A stretch of DNA of 64,000 nucleotides from the NCBI GenBank assembly GCA_023634235.1, contig JAMKCF010000014.1:2803501-2867500 (forward strand), written 5' to 3'. The position numbers were made by a program, and so were the translations under genes. The notes beneath the pieces are model-generated. The model was not told the origin of the DNA and made no database searches. It saw nothing but the letters and a program-made list of their open reading frames with translations. Source of the DNA: Pisaster brevispinus (taxonomy: Eukaryota > Echinodermata > Asteroidea > Forcipulatida > Asteriidae). This document shows, piece after piece, positions 1-14,261 of the stretch (within the stretch, counting starts at the first letter, position 1; the number at the start of each line of letters is the position of its first letter).

Positions 1-2880
1 AAATAAATCGTGGCTAAGATTGCCAATAACTCCCGATCTAAGCAACCTAGAGAGACAAAATTTAAACCTGACTCTTCCTTGGATATCCCTGCATTCGAAA
101 AACTAGTTTTTTGGGTCGATGCGGGCAAGCTTCATAGCGTAAATGACCAGCAAGTGGGCATGCTGCCTACGTCATCGCCAGTGAGAAAATGCCGGCACAG
201 AAAGGTCCGAAATAAAATCGTGGCTAAGATTGAGAATAACTCCCGATCTAAGCATGCTAGAAAGACAAAATGTGTACCTGACTCTTCCTTAAATATCCCT
301 GCATTCGAAAATTAAGTTTTTTGGGTCGATGAAGGCAAGCTTCATACCGGAAAGGACCAGCAAGTGGGCCTGCTGCGAACGCTCCTCAAAAGCATCTCCA
401 ATGGGATTTTTGTACACAGAACTGTCAAAGAAACAAAGACAAAGTAAGGACGGTCAAATCACCCCCAGAATAATACTAGATCTGCACGAATTCTACACCA
501 ATAGAAAGCTCGTATTGAAGGCTTACTCTTCCGTAATTTTTGTTTAGCTGAGGATTTTGTAGGCGAGCTGAGCAGCCTGGAAGTAGGGCTGCCCGAAACA
601 CCACTGTATTACATGCCTACGTCATCGCCAGTGAGAAAATGCCGTCGCAGAAAGGTCCGAAATAAATTCTTGGCTAAAATTGAGAATAACTCCCAATCTA
701 AGCATGCTAGAGAGACAAAATTTATACCTGACTCTTTCTTGGATATCCCTGCTTTCGAAAATCAAGTTTTTTGAGTCGATGAGGGCAAGCTTCATACCGG
801 CAACGACCAGCAAGTGGGCCTGCTCCGAACACTCCTCAAAAGCATCTCCAATGTGATTTTTGTACACAGAGCTGTCAAAGAAACAAAGACAAAGTAAGGA
901 CGGTCAAATCACCCCCAGAAAAATACTGGATCTGCACGAGTTTTACACCAATAGAAAGCTCGTATTAAAGGCTATCTCTTCCGTAATTTTTGTTTAGCTG
1001 AGGATTTTGTAGGCGAGCTGAGCAGCCTGGAAGTAGGGCTGCCCTAAACACCACTGTATTACATGCCAACGTCATCGCCAGTGAGAAAATGCCGGCACAG
1101 AAAGGTCCGAAATAAAAACGTGGCTAAGATTGAGAATAACTCCCGATCTAAGCATGCTAGAAAGACAAAATGTGTACCTGACTCTTCCTTAAATATCCCT
1201 GCATTCGAAAATTAAGTTTTTTGGGTCGATGAGGGCAAGCTTCATACCGGCAATGACAAGCAAGTGGGCCTACTCCGAACACTCCTCAAAAGCATCTCCA
1301 ATGTGATTTTTGTACACAGAGCTGTCAAAGAAACAAAGACAAATTAAGGACGGTCAAATCACCCCCAGAATAATACTAGATCTGCACGAGTTCTACACCA
1401 ATAGAAAGCTCGTATCAAGGGCTATCTCTTCCGTAATTTTTGTTTAGCTGAGAATTTTATAGGCGATCTGAGAGGCCTGGAAGTAGGGCTGCCCGAAACA
1501 CCACTGTATTACATGCCTACGTCATCGCCAGTGAGAAAATGCCGTCGCAGAAAGGTCCGAAATAAAATCTTGGCTTAGATTGAGAATAACTCCCAATCTA
1601 AGCATGCTAGAGAAACAAAATTTGTACCTGCCTCTTCCTTGGATATCCCTGCATTCGAAAATTAAGTTTTTTGGGTCGATGCGGGCAAGCTTCATACCGT
1701 AAATGACCAGCAAGTGGGCCTGCTGCGAACGCTCATTAAAAGCATCTTCAATGGGATTTTTGTACACAGAGCTGTCAAAGAAACAAAGACAAAGTAAGGA
1801 CGGTCAAATCACCCCCAGAATAATACTGGATCTGCACGAGTTTTACACCAATAGAAAGCTCGTATTAAAGGCTATCTCTTCCGTAATTTTTGTTTAGCTG
1901 AGGATTTTGTAGGCGAGCTGAGCAGCCTGGAAGTAGGGCTGCCCGAAACACCACTGTATTACATGCCTACGTCATCGCCAGTGAGAAAATGCCGTCGCAG
2001 AAAGGTCCGAAATCAATTATTGGCTAAAATTGAGAATAACACCCAATCTAAGCATGCTAGAGAGACAAAATTTATACCTGACTCTTCCTTGGATATCCCT
2101 GCATTCGAAAATCAAGTTTTTTGGGTCGATGAGGGCAAGCTTCATACCGGCAATGACCAGGAAGTGGGCCTACTCCGAACACTCCTCAAAAGCATCTCCA
2201 ATGGGATTTTTGTACACAGAGCTGTCAAAGAAACAAAGACAAAGTAAGGACGGTGAAATCACCCCCAGAATAATAATAGATCTGCACGAGTTCTACACCA
2301 ATAGAAAGCTCGTATCAAGGGCTATCTCTTCCGTAATTTTTGTTTAGCTGAGAATTTTTTAGGTGAGCTGAGCGGCCCGGAAGTAGGGCTGCCCGAAACA
2401 CCACTGTATTACATGCCTACGTCATCGCCAGTGAGAAAATGCCGGCACAGAAAGGTCCGAAATAAAATCGTGTCTAAGATTGATAATAACACCCGATCTA
2501 AGCATGCTAGAGAGACAACATTTTTACCTGCCTCTTCCTTTGATATCACTGCATTCGAAAATCAAGTTTTTGGGGTCGAGGCGGGCAAGCTTCATACAGT
2601 AAAGGACCAGCAAGTGGGCTTGCTGCAAACGCTTCTCAAAAGCATCTCCAATGGGATTTTTGTACACAGAGCTGTCAAAGAAACAAATACAAAGTAAGGA
2701 CGGTCAAATCACCCCCAGAATAATACTGGATCTGCACGAGTTCTACACCAATAGAAAGCTCGTTTTAACGGCTATCTCTTCCGTATTTTTTGTTTAGCTG
2801 AGGATTTTGTAGGCGAGCTGAGCGGCCTGGAAGTAGGGCTGCCCGAAACACCACTGTATTACATGCCTACGTCATCGCCA

Positions 2881-5009
2881 GTGAGAAAATGCCGGCACAG
2901 AAAGGTCCGAAATAAAATCGTGGCTAAAATTGAGAATAACTCCCGATCTAAGCATGCTAGAGAGACAAAATTTGTACCTGACTCTTCCTTGGATATCTCC
3001 AATGGGATTTTTGTACACAGAGCTGTCAAAAGGTCAAATCACCCCCAGAATAATAGTGGATCAGCACGAGTTTTACACCAATAGAAAGCTCGTATCAAGG
3101 GCTATGTCTTCCGTATTTTTTGTTTAGCTGAGGATTTTGTAAGCGAGCTGAGCGGCCTGGAAGTAGGGCTGCCCGAAACACCACTGTATTACAAGCCTAC
3201 GTCATCGCCAGTGAGAAAATGCCGGCACAGAAATGTCCGAAATAAAATCTTGCCTTAGATTGAGAATAACTCCCGATCTAAGCATGCTAGAGAGACAAAA
3301 TTTGTACCTGACTCTTCCTTGGATATCCCTGCATTCGAAAATTAAGTTTTTTGGGTCGATATGGGCAAGCTTCATACCGGAAAAGACCAGCAAGTGGGCC
3401 TGCTCCGAACGCTCCTCAAAAGCATCTCCAATGGGATTTTTGTACACAGAGCTGTCAAAGATACAAAGACAAAGTAAGGAAGGTCAAATCACCCCCAGAA
3501 TAATAGTGGATCAGCACGAGTTTTACACCAATAGAAAGCTCGTATCAAGGGCTATCTCTTCCGTATTTTTTGTTTAGCTGAGGATTTTGTAGGCGAGCTG
3601 AGCGGCCTGGAAGTAGGGCTGCCCGAAACACCACTGTATTACAAGCCTACGTCATCGCCAGTGAGAAAATGCCGGCACAGAAATGTCCGAAATAAAATCT
3701 TGGCTTAGATTGAGAATAACTCCCGATCTAAGCATGCTAGAGAGACAAAATTTGTACCTGACTCTTCCTTGGATATCCCTGCATTCGAAAATTAAAGTTT
3801 TTGGGTCGAGGCGGGCAAGATTCAAACCAGATATGACCAGCAAGTGGGCCTGCTCCGAACGCTCCTCAAAAGCATCTCCAATGGTATTTTTGTACACAGA
3901 GCTGTCAAAGAAACAAAGACAAAGTAAGGACGGTCGAATCACACCCAGAATATTACTGGATCTGCACGAGTTCTACACCAATAGAAAGCTCGTCTCAAGT
4001 GCTATCTCTTACGTAATTTATGTTTAGCTGAGGATTTTGTAGGCGAGCTGAGCGGCCTGGAAGTAGGGCTGCCCGAAACACCACTGTATTACAAGCCTAC
4101 GTCATCGCCAGTGAGAAAATGCCCGCACAGAAATGTCCGAAATAAAATCTTGGCTTAGATTGAGAATAACTCCCGATCTAAGCATGCTAGAGAGACAAAA
4201 GTTGTACCTAACTCTTCCTTGGATATCCCTGCATTCGAAAATAAAGTTTTTTGGGTCGATGCGGGCAAGCTTCATACCGAAAATGACCAGCAAGTGGGCC
4301 TGCTCCGAACGCTCCTCAAAAGCATCTCCAATGGGATTTTTGTACACAGAGCTGTCAAAAAAACAAAGACAAAGTAAGGACGGTCAAATCACCCCAAGAA
4401 AAATACTGGATCTGCACGGGTTCTACACCAATGGAAAGCTCGTCTCAAGGGCTATCTCTTACGTATTTTATGTTTAGCTGAGGATTTTGTAGGCAAGCTC
4501 AGCGACCTGGAAGTAGGGCTGCCCGAAACACCACTGTATTACATGCCTACGTCATCGCCAGTGAGAAAATGCCGGCACAGAAAGGTCCGAAATAAAATCT
4601 TGGCTTAGATTGAGAATAACTCCCGATCTAAGCATGCTAGAGAGACATAATTTGTACCTGACTCTTCCTTAGATATCCCTGCCTTCGCAAATTAAGGTTT
4701 TGGGTCGATGCGGGCAAGCTTCATACCGGAAATGACCAGCAAGTGGGCCTGCTGCGAACGCTCCTTAAAAGCATCTCCAATGGGATTTTTGTACACAGAG
4801 CTGTCAAAGAAACAAAGACAAAGTAAGGACGGTCAAATCACCCCAAGAAAAATACTGGATCTGCACGAGTTCTACACCAATGGAAAGCTCGTCTCAAGGG
4901 CTATCTCTTACGTATTTTATGTTTAGCTGAGGATTTTGTAGGCGAGCTCAGCGACCTGGAAGTAGGGCTGCCCGAAACTCCACTGTATTACATGCCTACG
5001 TCATCACCA
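2881..5009. repeat. Higher-order repeat of the satellite, copy 1
   Basis: 2,129 bp: one 330-bp unit (two internal deletions totalling about 120 bp), three 450-bp units and one 449-bp unit. The same five-unit order recurs at once in the next copy. Copy 1 differs from copies 2 and 3 at a few sites, for example tcatcgcc against tcatcacc in the short unit, so it is slightly older or has been converted less. Confidence 0.85.
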
Positions 5010-7138
5010 GTGAGAAAATGCCGGCACAGAAAGGTCCGAAATAAAATCGTGGCTAAAATTGAGAATAACTCCCGATCTAAGCATGCTAGAGAGACAAAAT
5101 TTGTACCTGACTCTTCCTTGGATATCTCCAATGGGATTTTTGTACACAGAGCTGTCAAAAGGTCAAATCAACCCCAGAATAATAGTGGATCAGCACGAGT
5201 TTTACACCAATAGAAAGCTCGTATCAAGGGCTATGTCTTCCGTATTTTTTGTTTAGCTGAGGATTTTGTAAGCGAGCTGAGCGGCCTGGAAGTAGGGCTG
5301 CCCGAAACACCACTGTATTACAAGCCTACGTCATCGCCAGTGAGAAAATGCCGGCACAGAAATGTCCGAAATAAAATTTTGCCTTAGATTGAGAATAACT
5401 CCCGATCTAAGCATGCTAGAGAGACAAAATTTGTACCTGACTCTTCCTTGGATATCCCTGCATTCGAAAATTAAGTTTTTTGGGTCGATATGGGCAAGCT
5501 TCATACCGGAAAAGACCAGCAAGTGGGCCTGCTCCGAACGCTCCTAAAAAGCATCTCCAATGGGATTTTTGTACACAGAGCTGTCAAAGATACAAAGACA
5601 AAGTAAGGAAGGTCAAATCACCCCCAGAATAATAGTGGATCAGCACGAGTTTTACACCAATAGAAAGCTCGTATCAAGGGCTATCTCTTTCGTAATTTTT
5701 GTTTAGCTGAGGATTTTGTAGGCGAGCTGAGCGGCCTGGAAGTAGGGCTGCCCGAAACACCACTGTATTACAAGCCTACGTCATCGCCAGTGAGAAAATG
5801 CCGGCACAGAAATGTCCGAAATAAAATCTTGGCTTAGATTGAGAATAACTCCCGATCTAAGCATGCTAGAGAGACAAAATTTGTACCTGACTCTTCCTTG
5901 GATATCCCTGCATTCGAAAATTAAAGTTTTTGGGTCGAGGCGGGCAAGATTCAAACCAGATATGACCAGCAAGTGGGCCTGCTCCGAACGCTCCTCAAAA
6001 GCATCTCCAATGGTATTTTTGTACACAGAGCTGTCAAAGAAACAAAGACAAAGTAAGGACGGTCGAATCACACCCAGAATATTACTGGATCTGCACGAGT
6101 TCTACACCAATAGAAAGCTCGTCTCAAGTGCTATCTCTTACGTAATTTATGTTTAGCTGAGGATTTTGTAGGCGAGCTGAGCGGCCTGGAAGTAGGGCTG
6201 CCCGAAACACCACTGTATTACAAGCCTACGTCATCGCCAGTGAGAAAATGCCCGCACAGAAATGTCCGAAATAAAATCTTGGCTTAGATTGAGAATAACT
6301 CCCGATCTAAGCATGCTAGAGAGACAAAAGTTGTACCTAACTCTTCCTTGGATATCCCTGCATTCGAAAATAAAGTTTTTTGGGTCGATGCGGGCAAGCT
6401 TCATACCGAAAATGACCAGCAAGTGGGCCTGCTCCGAACGCTCCTCAAAAGCATCTCCAATGGGATTTTTGTACACAGAGCTGTCAAAAAAACAAAGACA
6501 AAGTAAGGACGGTCAAATCACCCCAAGAAAAATACTGGATCTGCACGGGTTCTACACCAATGGAAAGCTCGTCTCAAGGGCTATCTCTTACGTATTTTAT
6601 GTTTAGCTGAGGATTTTGTAGGCAAGCTCAGCGACCTGGAAGTAGGGCTGCCCGAAACACCACTGTATTACATGCCTACGTCATCGCCAGTGAGAAAATG
6701 CCGGCACAGAAAGGTCCGAAATAAAATCTTGGCTTAGATTGAGAATAACTCCCGATCTAAGCATGCTAGAGAGACATAATTTGTACCTGACTCTTCCTTA
6801 GATATCCCTGCCTTCGCAAATTAAGGTTTTGGGTCGATGCGGGCAAGCTTCATACCGGAAATGACCAGCAAGTGGGCCTGCTGCGAACGCTCCTTAAAAG
6901 CATCTCCAATGGGATTTTTGTACACAGAGCTGTCAAAGAAACAAAGACAAAGTAAGGACGGTCAAATCACCCCAAGAAAAATACTGGATCTGCACGAGTT
7001 CTACACCAATGGAAAGCTCGTCTCAAGGGCTATCTCTTACGTATTTTATGTTTAGCTGAGGATTTTGTAGGCGAGCTCAGCGACCTGGAAGTAGGGCTGC
7101 CCGAAACTCCACTGTATTACATGCCTACGTCATCACCA
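5010..7138. repeat. Higher-order repeat of the satellite, copy 2
   Basis: Same five-unit structure and length as copy 1. It is almost identical to copy 3; one visible private change lies near 5,688 (tttcgtaattttt where the other copies have tccgtatttttt). Confidence 0.85.
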
Positions 7139-8530
7139 GTGAGAAAATGCCGGCACAGAAAGGTCCGAAATAAAATCGTGGCTAAAATTGAGAATAACTC
7201 CCGATCTAAGCATGCTAGAGAGACAAAATTTGTACCTGACTCTTCCTTGGATATCTCCAATGGGATTTTTGTACACAGAGCTGTCAAAAGGTCAAATCAA
7301 CCCCAGAATAATAGTGGATCAGCACGAGTTTTACACCAATAGAAAGCTCGTATCAAGGGCTATGTCTTCCGTATTTTTTGTTTAGCTGAGGATTTTGTAA
7401 GCGAGCTGAGCGGCCTGGAAGTAGGGCTGCCCGAAACACCACTGTATTACAAGCCTACGTCATCGCCAGTGAGAAAATGCCGGCACAGAAATGTCCGAAA
7501 TAAAATTTTGCCTTAGATTGAGAATAACTCCCGATCTAAGCATGCTAGAGAGACAAAATTTGTACCTGACTCTTCCTTGGATATCCCTGCATTCGAAAAT
7601 TAAGTTTTTTGGGTCGATATGGGCAAGCTTCATACCGGAAAAGACCAGCAAGTGGGCCTGCTCCGAACGCTCCTAAAAAGCATCTCCAATGGGATTTTTG
7701 TACACAGAGCTGTCAAAGATACAAAGACAAAGTAAGGAAGGTCAAATCACCCCCAGAATAATAGTGGATCAGCACGAGTTTTACACCAATAGAAAGCTCG
7801 TATCAAGGGCTATCTCTTCCGTATTTTTTGTTTAGCTGAGGATTTTGTAGGCGAGCTGAGCGGCCTGGAAGTAGGGCTGCCCGAAACACCACTGTATTAC
7901 AAGCCTACGTCATCGCCAGTGAGAAAATGCCGGCACAGAAATGTCCGAAATAAAATCTTGGCTTAGATTGAGAATAACTCCCGATCTAAGCATGCTAGAG
8001 AGACAAAATTTGTACCTGACTCTTCCTTGGATATCCCTGCATTCGAAAATTAAAGTTTTTGGGTCGAGGCGGGCAAGATTCAAACCAGATATGACCAGCA
8101 AGTGGGCCTGCTCCGAACGCTCCTCAAAAGCATCTCCAATGGTATTTTTGTACACAGAGCTGTCAAAGAAACAAAGACAAAGTAAGGACGGTCGAATCAC
8201 ACCCAGAATATTACTGGATCTGCACGAGTTCTACACCAATAGAAAGCTCGTCTCAAGTGCTATCTCTTACGTAATTTATGTTTAGCTGAGGATTTTGTAG
8301 GCGAGCTGAGCGGCCTGGAAGTAGGGCTGCCCGAAACACCACTGTATTACAAGCCTACGTCATCGCCAGTGAGAAAATGCCCGCACAGAAATGTCCGAAA
8401 TAAAATCTTGGCTTAGATTGAGAATAACTCCCGATCTAAGCATGCTAGAGAGACAAAAGTTGTACCTAACTCTTCCTTGGATATCCCTGCATTCGAAAAT
8501 AAAGTTTTTTGGGTCGATGCGGGCAAGCTT
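7139..8530. repeat. Higher-order repeat of the satellite, copy 3, truncated
   Basis: Begins with the same short unit and follows copy 2 closely through the second and third units. Around 8,530, inside the fourth unit, it switches to sequence resembling the short-unit flank (agtggatcaccacgag). The switch inside a unit looks like unequal crossing-over or gene conversion between monomer types. Confidence 0.7.
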
Positions 8531-11500
8531 CCTACCGGAAATGACCAGCAAGTGGGCCTGCTCCGAACGCTCCTCAAAAGCATCTCCAATGGGATTTTTG
8601 TACACAGAGCTGTCAAAGAAACAAAGACAAAGTAAGGAAGGTCAAATCACCCCCAGAATAATAGTGGATCACCACGAGTTTTACACCAATAGAAAGCTCG
8701 TATCAAGGGCTATGTCTTCCGTATTTTTTGTTTAGCTGAGGATTTTGTAAGCGAGCTGAGCGGCCTGGAAGTAGGGCTGCCCGAAACACCACTGTATTAC
8801 AAGCCTACGTCATCGCCAGTGAGAAAATGCCGGCACAGAAATGTCCGAAAAAAAATCGTGTCTAAGAATGATAATAACACCCGATCTAAGCATGCTAGAG
8901 AGACAAAATTTGTACCTGCCTCTTCCTTGGATATCCCTGCATTCGAAAATTAAGTTTTTAGGGTCGATGCGGGCAAGATTCAAACCGGATATGACCAGCA
9001 AGTGGGCCTGCTCCGAACGCTCCTCAAAAGCATCTCCAATCGTATTTTTGTACACAGAGCTGTCAAAGATACAAAGACAAAGTAAGGACGGTCGAATCAC
9101 ACCCAGAATATTACTGGATCTGCACGAGTTCTACACCAATAGAAAGCTCGTCTCAAGTGCTATCTCTTACGTAATTTATGTTTAGCTGAGGATTTTGTAG
9201 GCGAGCTGAGCGGCCTGGAAGTAGGGCTGCCCGAAACACCACTGTATTACAAGCCTACGTCATCGCCAGTGAGAAAATGCCGGCACAGAAATGTCCGAAA
9301 TAAAATCTTGGCTTAGATTGAGAATAACTCCCGATCTAAGCATGCTAGAGAGACAACATTTGTACCTGACTCTTCCTTGGATATCCCTGCATTCGAAAAT
9401 TAAGTTTTTTGGGTCGATGCGGGCAAGCTTCATACCGGAAAAGACCAGCAAGTGGGCCTGCTCCGAACGCTCCTCAAAAGCATCTCCAATGGGATTTTTG
9501 TACACAGAGCTGTCAAAGAAACAAAGACAAAGTAAGGACGGTCGAATCACACCCAGAATATTACTGGATCTGCACGAGTTCTACACCAATAGAAAGCTCG
9601 TCTCAAGTGCTATCTCTTACGTAATTTATGTTTAGCTGAGGATTTTGTAGGCGAGCTGAGCGGCCTGGAAGTAGGGCTGCCCGAAACACCACTGTATTAC
9701 AAGCCTACGTCATCGCCAGTGAGAAAATGCCGGCACAGAAATGTCCGAAATAAAATCTTGGCTTAGATTGAGAATAACTCCCGATCTAAGCATGCTAGAG
9801 AGACAAAATTTGTTCCTGACTATTCCTTGGATATCCCTGCATTCGAAAATTAGGTTTTTTGGGTCGAGGCGGGCAAGCTTCAGACCGTAAATGACCAGGA
9901 AGTGGGCCTGCTGCGAACGCTTTTCAAAAGCATCTCTACTGGGATTTTTGTACACAGAGCTGTCAAAGAAACAAAGACAAAGTAAGGACGGTCAAATCAC
10001 CCCCAGAATAATACTGGATCTGCACGAGTTCTACACCAATAGAAAGTTCGTTTTAACGGCTATCTCTTCCGTATTTTTTGTTTAGCTGAGGATTTTGTAG
10101 GGGAGCTGAGCGGCCTGGAAGTAGGGCTGCCCGAAACACCACTGTAATACATGCCTACGTCATCGCCAGTAAGAAAATGCCGGCACAGAAAGGTCCGAAA
10201 TAAAATCTTGGCTTAGATTGAGAATAACTCCAAATCTAAGCATGCTAGAGAGACAAAGTTTGTACCTGACTCTTCCTTGGATATCCTTGCATTCGAAAAT
10301 TAGTTTTTTGGGGTCGAGGCGGGCAAGCTTCAGACCGTAAATGACCAGGAAGTGGGCCTGCTGCGAACGCTTTTCAAAAGCATCTCTACTGGGATTTTTG
10401 TACACAGAGCTGTCAAAGAAACAAAGACAAAATAAGGACAATCAAATCACCCCAAGAAAAATATTGGATCTGCACGAGTTCTACACCAATGAAAAGCTCG
10501 TCTCAAGGGCTATCTCTTACGTATTTTATGTTTAGCTGAGGATTTTGTAGGCGAGCTGAGCGATCTGGAAATAGGGCTGCCCGAAACACCAGTGTATTAC
10601 ATGCCTACGTCATCGCCAGTGAGAAAATGCCGACAAAGAAAGGTCCTAAATAAAATCTTGGCTTAGAATGAGAATAACTCCCGATCTAAGCACGCTAGAG
10701 AGACAAAATTTGTACCTGACTCTTCCTTGGATATCCCTGCATTCGAAAATTAAGGTTTTTGGGTCGAGGCGGGCAAGCTTCATACCGGAAATGACCAGCA
10801 AGTGGGCCTGCTCCGAACGCTCCTCAAAAGCATCTCCAATGGGATTTTTGTACACAGAGCTGTCAAAGAAACAAAGACAAAGTAAGGACGGTCAAATCAC
10901 CGCCAGAATAATAGTGGATCTGCACGAGTTTTACACCAATGGAAAGCTCGTCTCAAGGGCTATCTCTTACGTAATTTATGTTTAGCTGAGGATTTCGTAG
11001 GCGAGCTGAGCGGCCTGGAAGTACGGCTGCCCGAAACACCACTGTATTACTTGCCTACGTCATCGCCAGTGAGAAACTGCCGGCACAGAAAGGTCCGAAA
11101 TAAAATCGTGGCTCAGATTGAGAATATCGCCCGATCTAAGCATGCTAGAGAGACAAAATTTGTACCTGACTCTTCTTTGGATATCCCAGCATTCGAATAT
11201 TAAGGTTTTTGGGTCGAGGCGGGCAAGCTTCAGACCGTAAATGACCAGGAAGTGGGCCTGCGCCGAACGCTCCTCAAAAGCATCTCCAATGGGATTTTTG
11301 TACACAGAGCTGTCAAAGAAACAAAGACAAAGTAAGGACGGTCAAATCACCCCCAGAATAATAGTGGATCAGCACGAGTTTCATACCAATAGAAAGTTCG
11401 TATCAAGGGCTATCTCCTCCGTAATTTTTGCTTAGCTGAGGATTTTGTAGGAGAGCTGAGCGGCCTGGAAGTAGGGATGCCCGAAACACCACTGTATTAC

Positions 11501-13299
11501 ATGCCTACGTCATCACCAGTGAGAAAATGCCGGCACAGAAAGGTCCGAAACAAAATCGTGGCTAAAATTGAGAATAACTCCCGATCTAAGCACGCTAGAG
11601 AGACAAAATTTGTACCTGACTCTTCCTTGGATATCCCTGCATTCGAATATTTATTTTTTTGGGTCGAGGCGGGCAAGCTTCATACCGGAAATGACCAGCA
11701 AGTGGGCCTGCTCCGAACGCTCTTCAAAAGTATCTCCAATGGGATTTTTGTACACAGAGCTGTCAAAGAAACAAAGACAAAGTAAGGACGGTCAAATCAC
11801 CGCCAGAATAATATTGGATCTGCACGAGTTTTACACCAATGGAAAGCTCGTCTCAAGGGCTATCTCTTACGTAATTTATGTTTAGCTAAGGATTTCGTAG
11901 GCGAGATGAGCGGCCTGGAAGTACGGCTGCCCGAAACACCACTGTATTACGTGCCTACGTCATCGCCAGTGAGAAAATGCCGGCACAGAAAGGTCCGAAA
12001 TAAAATCGTGGCTCAGATTGAGAATATCGCCCGATCTAAGCATGCTAGAGAGACAAAATTTGTACCTGACTCTTCTTTGGATATCCCAGCATTCGAATAT
12101 TAAGGTTTTTGGGTCGAGGCGGGCAAGCTTCAGACCGTAAATGACCAGCAAGTGGGCCTGCAGGGAAAGCTTTTCAAAAGCATCTCTACTGGGATTTTTG
12201 TACACAGAGCTGTCAAAGAAACAAAGACAAAGTAAGGACGATCAAATCACCCCAAGAAAAATACTGGATCTGCACGAGTTCTACACCAATGGAAAGCTCG
12301 TCTCAATGGCTATCTGTTACGTAATTTATGTTTAGCTGAGGATTTTGTAGGCGAGCTGAGCGGCGTGGAAGTAGGGCTGCCCGAAACACCACTGTAATAC
12401 ATGCCTACGTCATCGCCAGTAAGAAAATGCCGGCACAGAAAGGTCCGAAATAAAATCTTGGCTTAGATTGAGAATAACTCCCGATCTAAGCATGCTAGAG
12501 AGACAAAATTTGTACCTGACTCTTCCTTGGATATCCCTGCATTCGGAAATTAGGTTTTTTGGGTCGAGGCGGGCAAGCTTCAGACCGTAAATGACCAGGA
12601 AGTGGGCCTGCTGCGAACGCTTTTCAAAAGCATCTCTACTGAGATTTTTGTACACAGAGCTGTCAAAGAAACAAAGACAAAGTAAGGACGATCAAATCAC
12701 CCCAAGAAAAATATTGGATCTGCACGAGTTCTACACCAATGAAAAGCTCGTCTCAAGGGCTATCTCTTACGTATTTTATGTTTAGCTGAGGATTTTGTAG
12801 GCGAGCTGAGCGATCTGGAAATAGGGCTGCCCGAAACACCACTGTATTACATGCCTACGTCATCGCCAGTGAGAAAATGCCGACAAAGAAAGGTCCTAAA
12901 TAAAATCTTGGCTTAGATTGAGAATAACTCCCGATCTAAGCACGGTAGAGAGACAAAATTTGTACCTGACTCTTCCTTGGATATCCCTGCATTCGAAAAT
13001 TAAAGTTTTTGGGTCGAGGCGGGCAAGCTTCATACCGGAAATGACCAGCAAGTGGGCCTGCTCCGAACGCTCCTCAAAAGCATCTCCAATGGGATTTTTG
13101 TACACAGAGCTGTCAAAGAAACAAAGACAAAGTAAGGACGGTCAAATCACCCCCAGAATAAAACTGGATCTGCACAAGTTTTACACCATTAAAAAGCTCG
13201 TATCAAGGGCTATATCTTGCGTAAGTTTCGTTTAGATTAGGATTTTGTAGGCGAGCTGAGCGGCCTGGAAGTAGGGCTGCCCGAAACACCTCTGTATTA

Positions 13300-14261
13300 A
13301 ATGCCTAAGTTTCGTCAGTGAGAGAAAGGTCCGAAATACAATCTTGGCTAAGATTGAGATTAACTCCCGATCTAAGCATGCTAGAGAGACAAAATTTGTA
13401 CCTGACTCTTCCTTGGATATCCTTGCATCTGAAAATTAAATTGTTAAGGTCGAGGCAAGCAAGCTTCATACCGGAAATGACCCGCAAATGGGCCTGCTCC
13501 GACCGCTCCTCAAAAGCATCTCCAATGGGATTTTTGTACACAGAGCTGTCAAAGAAACAATGACAAAGTAAGGACGGTCAAATCACCCCCAGTGTAATAC
13601 TGGATCTGCACAAGTTTTACACCATTGGAAAGCTCGTTTCAAGGGCTATCTTTTCCGTGAGTTTCATTTACCTGAGGATTTTGTAGGCGAGCTGAGCGGC
13701 CTGGAAGTAGGGCTACCTGAAACACCTCTGTATTACATGGCTAAGTCATCGCCAGTGAGAAAATGCCGGCACAGAAAGGTGGGCCTGCTCCGAACGCTCC
13801 TCAAAAGCATTTCCAATGGGATTTTTGTAGACAGAGCTGTCTTAGAGACAAATACAAAGTAAGGACGGTCAAATCACCTTCGGATTTTCACAAGTTGTTC
13901 ACCATTGGCAAGCCCGTTTCAAGAGCTTTCTCTTTAGTGAGTTTTAATTTGTTGACGTTTTTGTACGCGAGGCAAGCATCCTCTACCTGTACTACCAATT
14001 AAAACATGGGCTGTGTGTCAACACAAGCGAGAAAAATGCCGGCCAAAAATGGACCAAAAGAAAATTCTGCGCTAAGCTTACCAATAACTCCTGATCTAGG
14101 AGGGTTAGAGAGACGAAATTTGTACCTGATTTTTCCTTAGGCATCCCTGCTGCTTAAACTTAGACTTTTGTGGACGCGGCCGGAAAGCAGCAAGTTGGGA
14201 TATTCCTAACAACGCTCACAGCATCTTCAACGGGAATTTTTGTACACAGAGCTTTCAAAGA
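13300..14261. repeat. Decayed right edge of the satellite
   Basis: Units here are shortened and diverged. The unit near 13,316 has lost several bases around the landmark, the one near 13,755 lacks about 160 bp in its middle, and the one near 14,021 is only recognisable in patches (aagcgagaaaaatgccggcc). Edge monomers commonly diverge because they escape homogenisation. No gene is seen. Confidence 0.75.

Larger units (their letters stand above)
1..13300. repeat. Satellite array, 450-bp unit, about 30 copies
   Basis: Head-to-tail repeats. The landmark gtgagaaaat recurs at 181, 631, 1081, 1531, 1981, 2431, 2881 and so on to 12,869, spaced 450 bp apart except for three 330-bp units and a few units one base shorter. 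The array starts mid-unit, so it runs past the left window edge. Units differ by scattered substitutions. Because 450 is a multiple of three, short open frames of 60 to 114 codons recur on both strands, but each unit carries stops and the start and stop positions shift between units. I read this as non-coding satellite DNA. Every unit has a purine-rich block ending acaaagacaaagtaagga and a GC-richer block around gagctgagcggcctgg. Confidence 0.93.

Noticed and set aside
3120..3190. Hammerhead ribozyme in the satellite unit (ctgagga followed by gaaa)
   Set aside because: The bases after ctgagga and before gaaa do not pair to form stem II, and no cleavage-site stem was found.
1..14000. Many 60-114-codon open frames on both strands in the satellite
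   Set aside because: They recur because the unit length is divisible by three. Their starts and stops shift between monomers, one-base deletions break them, and no monomer keeps a consistent frame.
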